Assembly (NCBI GenBank): GCA_028622995.1
Contig: JAJQJQ010000004.1
Coordinates: 7,378,001 to 7,442,000 of the forward strand
Length of the DNA: 64,000 bases
Reading direction: 5' to 3'
Source: Panagrolaimus kolymaensis
Taxonomy: Eukaryota; Nematoda; Chromadorea; Rhabditida; Panagrolaimidae
Both the position numbers and the translations under genes were made by a program. The stretch's first letter is position 1, and each line of letters opens with the position of its first letter. The notes under the pieces were generated by a model, which was not told the origin of the DNA, did not search any database, and saw nothing but the letters and a program-made list of their open reading frames with translations. Positions 56,101 to 64,000 of the stretch are shown here, one piece after another.

Positions 56101-56527
56101 TTAATTTTTTTAGATCTTTGCTTAAAGCATTTACAAGCATTTATGATTTATGTTGTTTGAGTGTTCAATGCAATTTAACTTTCGTGGATCTTGCATTTGC
56201 TTTACATTTGGCTATTCTTTCAACAGGTAAGAAAACTTTTTTTTTCTGTAATTGACTCGTTTAAAAAAAAGGCAAAAAATAACTCGTATAAAAAACTTTT
56301 TCTTTATAGTCCTTCGTTCAACTCCACCCAATAACAACAATAACATTTTTCAAACATTAAACGAACAACTAAATTCCCTAAACATTGAAATGGAAATATT
56401 TTATAAAAGTTCTGGAGAAAAATTGACTGCTCTTCGATTTATTACAAATCAACTCAGCCAATTTACAATTGATTTTGAAATAATTTTTCAAGCTTTAAAA
56501 CTTCGATCTCAAAAAGAATTTATTTAA
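53200..56527 (+). CDS. Nuclear hormone receptor, nematode supplementary type
   Basis: Ligand-regulated transcription factor. Exons 53200-53359, 53413-53463, 53559-53627, 54357-54975, 56017-56226 and 56310-56527 are supported. The DNA-binding domain (residues about 24-92) has both C4 zinc fingers: CLVCGDSALTRHFGSLACNACAAFFRR, with P-box CNACAAF typical of the expanded nematode receptors, then CGKQGTC...CRHCRYLKCLEAGM. A Ser/Asn/Gln-rich linker follows, then ligand-domain pieces (TFELWNQIQKEKLEIYLNQM; FVDLAFALHLAILST; the last exon with IDFEIIFQALKL). Exon 3 appears to use a GC donor (AGTG|GCAAGT), although GTGGCA three bases earlier also keeps phase. Exons 4 (phase 2) and 5 (needs phase 1) do not fit directly, so at least one exon in 54976-56016 is missing from this model. 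A MITE lies in that gap. Confidence 0.85.
55400..55454. mobile_element. hAT-type MITE, 55 bp, in a receptor intron
   Basis: The ends CAGTGTTACA (55400) and TGTAACACTG (to 55454) are perfect inverted repeats, flanked by GTAACCAT at 55392-55399 and 55455-55462. The interior has GCCTCCGCCTCCGGAGGCG. Same family as the 67-bp copy at 24605-24671. Confidence 0.93.
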
Positions 56528-57579
56528 GCAAAAAATTGTAAATATTTCGATGCCTCTTTACCTAAACTTTTAATAATTTTTTGTTTTGAGATTCCGAATC
56601 ACTGGAATTTTAACTTTCATTTTGAGATTCGGAGTTACTGGAATTTTTAATTTTAGTAGCAAGACTCCATGTCATAATAAAATCAGCAAAAGCCCTTCCT
56701 TAACATTTGAAAAAATAATCCCATCTCCTAAATTTAAATCTACGGTAATTCTTCTTTTCTTCTTTCTTAATTTTTATCCTCAAAAATATGTAAATACATT
56801 CATTAAACTTTTATATCCCCCTAATTTTCTCTCTCTCTTTTTTGTGTATGATAAAAAAATTTTTTTTTTCAATTTTTATTCATAAAAGTATTCAATAAAA
56901 TATAAAAATCATGGCGCTTGCTTTTTTATTTTGAAACTACAAAGAAAGTTTCGACTGACTAAAAGGTAAAGAAAAAAAAGCTTCAAAGAGCAAAAATAAA
57001 ATTAATTTTTTTTTATAGTCGACGAAACAAAATGGCAAATTCCAAAGACCATTTTCAACCACTACAGAACGAACGAGCAAAAAGTTTAAAGTAAGGTATT
57101 AGAAACACACGAGGATGGAGAATTTCTTTTGAAATATTTAATAATTTATGAAACAAAATTAATGCAATTTTAAATGAAATAATGAAAAACATTTTGAGTG
57201 GAAAAATTTTGAAAGAAATGTAAGCTGCTGCTTTCAATAAATTTCCAAAAAAAATAAAATGATTAAAAACAAACTATAGTAAACCAACGTTGCAAAAAAA
57301 AAAAGACAACATAAAATAATCTTTTCTTCTTTCACGCCAAAATGAGAAATGAACAATGAAGTTATTCGACGAAAAAAAAGTTTACAACAAAAAAAAACTA
57401 TGAAGAAAGTGATTCAAAATTTTACATTTAAATAATTCACCTAAAACCAAACATGCAACTAACTTATTAAAAAAAAGAAGAAAAGAATTAACAACAACAT
57501 GGCGGCTATTATCAAAAAGTTGAAAAAGAAATATGGGGTTTTTCATACTCTTTCTTCCGGTCATTCCCGAAGCATTTCT
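56528..57579. other. Intergenic region, nothing recognised
   Basis: About 1.05 kb between convergent genes, AT-rich. A direct repeat of about 25 bases (TTTTGAGATTC...ACTGGAATTTT) occurs at 56583-56614 and 56619-56650. Nothing coding-like was seen. Confidence 0.5.
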
Positions 57580-57659
57580 TCAATTGTGTCTTTTAATAAA
57601 CATAGGATAACCATTTTCAGAATCTTCACCAACGAGAAAACAAACTTCAGCATGAGGAG
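57580..57659 (-). pseudogene. Orphan exon-like fragment
   Basis: After TTGCAG, the minus strand reads PHAEVCFLVGEDSENGYPMF and ends IKRHN, then TGA. The acceptor and composition look like a real last exon, but I found no partner exon upstream on this strand. It may be a relic of a duplicated gene. Family not recognised. Confidence 0.3.
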
Positions 57660-58082
57660 CTGCAATTTTTATTAATGAAATTACAGAAATGTGATAAAAT
57701 GTTTACTTTTGCATTTTTGTGAAGAAACACGCAATTTTTGGGAAGCAAGCAAACAAACAAACTTTGGATGATTCAAATAAACAGTGTTTGACAAAAATTT
57801 ATTTTTGAAATGTTGCAGCATTTTGCGATATTACAGTTGTTTGCTTCCTAGAATTTTTCTAGGGCAAATTTTATCTATCAAAATTTCACCTAAGCTTCAA
57901 AGTTTTTACATATTAAACTCAAACACATATAGTTTTAGAAAGATAATAATAGTAAATCTCATTTATAAGTTACACACAAACACATACATACAAAAATACA
58001 TATAAATTTTATACAAACAAAAATGCAAAGAAAATTAAATACTAATAAATGGTATGATTGATTGATTGGTGTATTGCATGAG

Positions 58083-59649
58083 TTACTTCTTTTTCTCCAT
58101 CACTTTTTCTTTTTCCTTTTCATTCACTTTTTCTTTTTCACAATTTTCAGGTTTCTTTTTTGGAACATAAGGAACATACGTTTCAGGTTGAAATGCATCA
58201 GGATGTTTTCTGGAATATCGAAAAACTTTTTTTGAAACTTTAAAATGACATTTTCTTTTTTGAATTACAACAACAACAGGAGATTGTTTGACGGAGGCTT
58301 CTGCTTCTTCTTTTACCTTTTCTTGATGACGTTGTTGACGTTGAGATTTATCAGATTTTTTTCGTAAAATTGTTTTGCGTAAAATAGATCTTTCAGATGA
58401 TTTTTTTCTTTGTTGTTTACGTGATTGAGATTTATTTGATGTTGATGATACTCCATTTTCATAAGTGGAAGAAGCAGAATGAGATGTCGTCCCTTTTGAT
58501 GATGATGCTTGTGGTTGTTGTGTTTGATGTTGAGATTTTGATGATGAAACATTAGCAGCAGACGCAGAAGGAGCAGGAAAATTCATAACTGTTCTCATAG
58601 TATTACTGAAGATTACATCAAGATTAAAGAAGTGTTCGTCATGAGATTCAAGCATTTTCAATGGACCAAATGGATCAAATGTAATATTAGCATTGGTTTG
58701 TGGCGGCATATCAACTAATTGAATCTTTCCTAGTTTAACATCATCGATAGCTTTCGAATTCATAGGTAATTCACATAGTGTATCATCATCATCAGAATCA
58801 GATGCATCAGAATTTTCTTTACATAGCTGCCAAAAAGGTCGACCATTATCAAGAAAGATTTTTCCACCATTTGTATTATTTGTTTCAATTAAGGCTTCCT
58901 CCTTTGATTCATTTGATAACATTGATGGTTCAATTGGATAATAAGTAGTTTTATTTGATTCATCATTGCTGAATGGAACGAGTTCTTTTGATGGACCATT
59001 GTTGTTGTTGGTATTTGCTTCTGTTGGTTGTTGACGTTCAGATTTTCTTTGTCTAAAAATTAGAAAGTTAATAAAATTGTTTAGTTTTCCCTCTTTTATC
59101 AAATGCAAACTATTAACTAAGTCTGTAGGGAAGTTATAAACTTTTGAAACCAATAAATACCACCAATGTGTTAGTGACTAATGTTATAATACATAAAATA
59201 GCTTCCTTTAAAAAGCAAAACCAAACCCAAAAATTAAACGAATAAAAAGCTCACGATTGATCTTGAGAAACACCATCATCTTCAAGATTTCCATTTGACT
59301 TTTGACCATTATCATCTCCATTTCCTGTTTGTTGTTGTGACTTTGATGGTGGATCAGTTTGAGCAGGAGGTGGTACACCAGCATCAGCAACAGCAGCATC
59401 ATCATCAATATTCTTTTTATTCTTCTTTTTTGACCTTTGATCTTTTTTACTGCATTGCCACACCGAAATAAACGAAACAAAAGTGATTATAACGATATTC
59501 AAAAAATACACCATCCAATATTCCACGATCGCTGCATTCATCATCATCGTTGCCGTTGTTGTTGATTGTTGAAAATGTAAAAGATTGAAGGTTTGTTGAA
59601 CAACAAAAAAAAGAAAGAAAAAAGTGACAACGAAGAAAGCAAGTTTCAT
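58083..59649 (-). CDS. Membrane protein with long disordered Ser/Gln/Lys-rich tail
   Basis: Exons 59649-59255 and 59052-58083 join in phase to 454 aa. The N-terminus MKLAFFVVTFFFLFFVVQQTF is hydrophobic (signal peptide or first helix). A second hydrophobic stretch at about 46-66 (WMVYFLNIVIITFVSFISVW) is a membrane helix, followed at once by a KKDQRSKKKNKK stop-transfer patch. The rest is predicted cytoplasmic and disordered: a Gln/Asn/Gly-rich part, an acidic SDASDSDDDD stretch near residue 205, a more conserved-looking block (NGRPFWQLCKEN; NITFDPFGPLKMLESHD), and Lys/Glu repeats at the end. An alternative start lies upstream at 59709. I do not recognise the family. Confidence 0.65.
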
Positions 59650-59895
59650 GCAAATTTGTTTTAGTGTTGTGCGAGAGTAAAAATGGCGGGAAAAAAAGCA
59701 ACGAGGCAATAAGCATTGGGTCTTGGGAAAGAAGAATTCTCAATCAAAAATTATGAAAACTCAAACTTTACAAAACACGAATATAGCCACCATTATAAAT
59801 ACAATCCAATCTATATTTTATCTTTATTCACATAAATACAATTTAGTAAAAGAATCTATTATAAAATCATGTTTAATATACAGAAAGTTCATCAT

Positions 59896-61256
59896 TCATA
59901 CAGTTTTTGGTTGTTTTGGCTGTTGTGGTTGTTGTTGATCTTTCTTCTTATGTGGTTTCTTAACGATATCAGATTCATTAGCCCGAAGAAGATTGAGAGA
60001 ACACACTAAATCCTTTGAAACATCCATAATGCATCCAGTGTTATTAAATTGACCACAATAATTTGGTGCAGAAAATATTGTTACAAGCTTTTTATCACCA
60101 AAGAATTCATAACCATCTTCAACCACTTGATGACCACGGATGATGAGTTCAACTTTATGTGTTTCACAGAATTTCTTTAATGCATCAGGACCAAATATTT
60201 TTCCTGCGCCACGAGATGATGCTTCATAAAATTTAACAGATGGATCCGGATCAGCCCAAGTTAGATCAGCAAGTATTCCAAGATCAGGGATATCACAAGG
60301 TCGCTCAATCATTTCTAACTAAAAACAAGCAAATAATCATGTTACAATATATTTATAAACAAACCTGTTTCAAATCGGTTAAATATTCACTTATTCCACC
60401 ATGCATACATAAAATACGTTGTTCAATTCGAGCACAAAATGGAATACAGTAAAATGCATATTGAAAGGCTTCAAATAAAGTTAAAGAATAACGCTTTTTA
60501 CATTCCATATAAAATCCATATTGAATATTCACAGGTCGAGATTCATGATTGCCACGTAACAGGATAACATCATCTGGATATAACACTTTGTATGCGAATA
60601 ATAAGCATATGACTTCAAGTTGAAATGGACCTCTGAAAATTAATGATAACAAAGAGTTGAGAATAGTAAGATTAAAGCTGTATGAATGATTGTAAACTAA
60701 CCTATCGACATAATCACCAAGGAAAAGATATCGCTGCTTTGGTGGAAACCCATTTAGATGAAAGATAGCCATGAGATCCTAAAAAATGAGAGAGCATTAG
60801 TTTAACCATATCCATTTTGAATGAAACACATACTTCAAATTGTCCATGAATATCACCCACAACTTTCACTGGAGCTTTTACTAAAAAAAATAAGACAGCA
60901 TTAGAAAAAGGTTATAAAAGTTAGTTAAATCATTTATTCATACCTTCAATTAAAACAGGTTGCATTAAGAATGTTTCTCTTGCTCGATAACATAGTTCGC
61001 GAATTTCATTTTCAGTAAATAACTTTTGTGCTAATTCGGGTTTCCATTTGATTGTTAATTTTTTGATGATTTTTTGAAGCTTCTTTTTAACCTAAAAATT
61101 AATTATATTAATAAAGAGAAAATGTTGGAAGATAAAAAAGAAGAGTCATAAACCACCAAAAATAGTAAAAACGAGAAACATACTTACCCTTAATTGATTT
61201 TCAAGAATTCGAATTGGTGAAGTTCTTTCTGCAGATATTCCTTTTTCATTTGACAT
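59896..61256 (-). CDS. PP1-type serine/threonine protein phosphatase, diverged
   Basis: Metal-dependent phosphatase of the PPP family. Exons 61256-61188, 61091-60944, 60880-60834, 60778-60702, 60632-60365 and 60318-59896 join in phase to 343 aa. Catalytic motifs are complete: GDIHGQ (81-86), GDYVDRG (109-115), RGNHE (140-144), HGGIS, and [11 protein letters not shown]. Several positions differ from canonical PP1: [11 protein letters not shown] where PP1 has CASINRIYGFY, and CGQFNN for CGEFDN in the loop next to the active site (beta12-beta13). The C-terminus is a [19 protein letters not shown] tail. Nematodes carry many such PP1 paralogues, often expressed in the male germ line. That expression is family knowledge, not seen here. 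Confidence 0.93.
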
Positions 61257-62355
61257 TATTCCATCATCATTCATCGTCGTCGTCGCTATTATTGAAAGTT
61301 ATCGTCAGAAGCAAGAGTAAGTGTCAAACCAGCGTCAGTTGTTTGTTGTAGCTTTCAAAACAAAAAATGAATGGAAAAGAAAAAAAAATAATGCTCTCAA
61401 AATTTATGTTAATTTTTGGATTCTGTTGCGCATTTTCATGCGAAAACAAACTCTTTTTGGGAATTCAAAAAAAGAAATTTTCATCGGGTGTGTGTTCAAG
61501 TGATTCAGGCGGTGTACGGGATTTGAGTACTTTAAGTTAACAAATTTCTTAAAACAAATAATGATTGATTGCTTTATTGAGTTAAAAAAAGTAGCTGATT
61601 TTGCTTTATTAAAAGTATTTACAGCATTGAATCATTACGGTAATAAATTCCACAAACGAAAAATTTATGCTCCTTTGAAGTTATTTTCATCGATGTTAAA
61701 GTTTTCTATAAAAACCAGTCTCGATTGGCTATTTATCATTCGATGGTTTTAGTTTTGCTCAAAAAATAAGTATCAAAAAAATCAAGTAAGATAGCTTTGA
61801 TAGACAATAGTAAATTTCTATATTACCGGACATTTAAAGAGATTTGTTTAAACTCGACTAATATGTATTTACGTGTTTTTCTTATTTAACTTTGTCTGCT
61901 TCGATGGCAACTTTAACCATTTCGCTTTTCGCCTCATTTTTTAGTTTTCATTTTTCACCACTTTTCTTTATTAGCTTCTCCTTTATTAGTTTATCATTTT
62001 CATCAAAAAATGAAAAAAGTAAAGAAACAGACACAACAACAACAAAATTTTCGTTTTGCAACACTTTTATTTTGTTTGCGCACCAAAAATGAGCGTTGAC
62101 TAGACTTTATTGGTTGCGTCGACCGACGTTGATGTTCTCCTCTTTTCTCTGCTTCATCATCACTCTTTTTTTGTGCACCTCCATGTTCTCGACACGATAA
62201 AAAAATAGTTTGGCGGTTTTGAAAGTTCAAAAAATAAAATTTTTTTTGTTCGATGAAATTTTTTTTCAATGTCTTTGCAATTCCATCTTCTTTGAATGTT
62301 CCTCTTTCGTGTTTGAAATTTATTCTTACATATTTACTTTTTATCCATAAATTTT
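61257..62355. other. Intergenic region between divergent PP1-like and Nup155 genes
   Basis: About 1.1 kb holding both upstream regions. No gene was recognised; the frames at 61321, 61561 and 62003 have no protein-like features. Confidence 0.5.
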
Positions 62356-62358
62356 TAG
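62356..62358 (+). promoter_or_regulatory. Outron acceptor (TTTTTAG) directly before the Nup155 start codon
   Basis: ATTTTTAG abuts the ATG at 62359 with no leader bases between, as expected if the mature 5' end is supplied by spliced-leader trans-splicing. This also fixes the start codon. Confidence 0.6.
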
Positions 62359-64000
62359 ATGGCGGCTCGTATATCAGAATACTATGAAAATGATCTGAAT
62401 GATCAAGATTTAGCTGTAAAATTGCTTCGAAATCGAAATCGTAAGTTCCTTCTTTCCTATTTTCTTTTATCAAGTAATAATCCATTGAATTTTTAGAGAT
62501 TGTAAATTGCTCTGGTGTTACTGAAACAGAATATTTTGATTTTAAAGAAATATTTGGTAATGAAAGATTAGCAGAATTTGAACCTCATCGACATTTTCAA
62601 TTTCCTCCTGAACTTCGTCAACAACTTAATAGTAAGCTTTCTGATGGATTCTTAAGCAACTTATTTCTCTCAATCTTTCAATACATAATGCTCAATTTTT
62701 AGAGTCACAATCTCATATTGCTATGGGTTTATTTTCCTCCATTGGTCGTGCATGGATGAGTATTGATAGTGATCTTTTCTTCTGGAGATTTGATACAAAG
62801 TAAGTTCTTTTGTTTACTTCATTTTTGCCTCTTTACTTAACTTTTGTTTTTTTAGTGATGATCTTGCCTACTTTGAAATCATTCAAGATACCATTACTCA
62901 TGTTCAACTTGTTCGTCCAAAGCACCAATACACTGATCCTAAAGTTCATTTCATCGTCGTTGTGGTAACCAGCACTGAAATTTTACTATTTGGAATGGGT
63001 TTCAACAATCAAGAACGTGTACCAGTAATGCGTGATTCTGCTATAAATTACCTTGATAGTGAAATGTCCATTTTTGTTGAACCATTGTTTAAAGTAACCT
63101 TTTTTGCATTTTTTTTTTGTTAAACATTGACATCATTGTTTTAGACCACTCTTGACTCCACTTCCATTCAACACATCATTGGAACTAATGAAGGTCGAAT
63201 CTTTTTCGCTGGACAAGATTCTTTGTATGAATTAATATATCAAACTGGTGGATGGTTTCGTGGAACAAAATGTGATAAAGTCAATCATTCTAAAAGTTAT
63301 ATGGCAAACTTCCTTCCTGCTATTTCATTTTTAACGTCAGTGGAAGAAATTCGACAAGTTGCTATTGATGATACTCGGCATTTTCTGTATACGTTGGGTG
63401 ATAAAGGAACTATTCAGCTGTTTGATCTTGGTGCAGATGGTCTTGGTTTTGATAAAAAGAAAAGCTTATCATTGCTTGATATTCAGGTTTGAACGTTTCT
63501 TACTATGAACTTTGGATTTCATAAAGCATTTTTCAGAAAGAAATTCGTAACAGTTGCGGAGTTGAAGACGACTTTTTGGCAGGAATAGCGCATATTCGAG
63601 CAATACCATCAACACGATCTCACTACGCATGTTTAGAAGCTGTAACAACGAAAGCCATGCGAATCTTCTTTACTGTTTATAGCAATCCCATTCTGGTGTA
63701 TCATTGCGAACAGGAAAAAGCAAGATCAGAAACTTTGAAAGTTGTTCATATTCGATATCCACCTAATGAAGTATTTGGTTTTAACCGTGGTGGCACTATT
63801 TACTGTGCTCATGGCGATCATGGTTGGTTTTTTAATCTTGTTACTTATCTTTCAATGTTTCTTTCTTTCTTTCAGAATCTCTTACTGTTGGTCATATGGC
63901 AAGTGATGATGAATCTACCATCACAATATTCTCTGGTTCATCCTTTCAATATTCAAATTTCTTTATGGAAAGTTTCTCTGATTTTCAATTCGATGGTTCT
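62359..64000 (+). CDS. npp-8: Nucleoporin Nup155 homologue, N-terminal part
   Basis: Scaffold nucleoporin of the inner ring of the nuclear pore. Exons 62359-62440, 62497-62631, 62703-62799, 62856-63093, 63145-63486, 63537-63822 and 63876 onward are all in phase, and the gene runs off the window. The visible part is the beta-propeller region. Characteristic sequence includes FEPHRHFQFPPELRQQL, the strand block GLFSSIGRAWMSIDSDLFFW, EIIQDTITHVQLVRPK, GTNEGRIFFAGQDSLYELIY and IRQVAIDDTRHFLYTL. This order matches the metazoan Nup155/yeast Nup157-170 N-terminus. About 485 residues are covered, roughly a third of the usual 1,400. No damage seen. Confidence 0.93.

Noticed and set aside
57382..57564. 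Minus-strand 60-codon frame
   Set aside because: Low-complexity Phe/Leu composition, no splice context, no recognisable feature.
1..64000. CRISPR arrays, bacterial operons, rRNA genes
   Set aside because: Looked for and not seen; the sequence is eukaryotic throughout and no rRNA-like conserved segments were found.

Overview
This window is nuclear DNA of a nematode. It is AT-rich, its genes have short introns ending mostly in T-rich TAG/CAG, several start codons sit just behind an outron-type acceptor (for example TTTTTAG directly before the ATG at 62359), and the nuclear receptor has the nematode-type P-box CNACAAF. Two loci (about 19.85-20.88 kb and 38.75-39.59 kb) belong to one small-protein family (shared SLPNPI...CK-FF core) that I associate with Panagrolaimus-like clade IV worms. 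That placement is a guess from memory.

Layout. 1-3.2 kb: decayed inverted copy of the 5' half of a BMP-like gene, split by a 901-bp hAT-type element. 3.4-4.4 kb: mitochondrial carrier. 5.5-8.3 kb: intact BMP-like ligand gene. Both BMP regions are studded with one short strand-specific motif (CAGTTT), the most unusual signal in the window. 10.1-13.6 kb: three more tandem carriers of the carnitine/acylcarnitine (DIF-1/SLC25A20) type. 13.85-14.5 kb: secreted cysteine-rich protein with a possible GPI tail. 14.9-18.1 kb: DEAD-box helicase, HMG-like protein and mitochondrial ribosomal protein S33. 18.6-20.9 kb: HAT-repeat-like protein and an F-box-like family gene. 21.2-22.6 kb: a locus full of in-frame stops. 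23.0-24.9 kb: a small membrane protein, a second S33 copy in a duplicated block, and an NADH:flavin oxidoreductase pseudogene hit by a MITE. 25.3-28.2 kb: Q-rich protein and two small proteins. 28.5-30.8 kb: SH2 tyrosine kinase. 31.9-32.4 kb: small basic protein with an internal repeat. 33.9-35.2 kb: protein ending in a domain I know from bacteria (DUF3761). 36.4-38.5 kb: purple acid phosphatase. 38.7-39.6 kb: F-box-like family member with a frameshift. 40.4-42.3 kb: ABHD12-like hydrolase. 43.1-47.6 kb: CAND1. 49.1-50.6 kb: fold-back element with pol III B-box-like arms. 53.2-56.5 kb: nuclear hormone receptor. 58.1-59.6 kb: membrane protein. 59.9-61.3 kb: PP1-type phosphatase. 62.4 kb to the edge: nucleoporin Nup155 (5' part).

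The genes are a mix of housekeeping genes (CAND1, Nup155, S33, helicase) and fast-evolving or duplicated families. The left 14 kb and the 17-25 kb stretch show repeated local duplication, inversion and transposon insertion. Exon limits were set by hand from splice signals, reading phase and family similarity. No database search was run.
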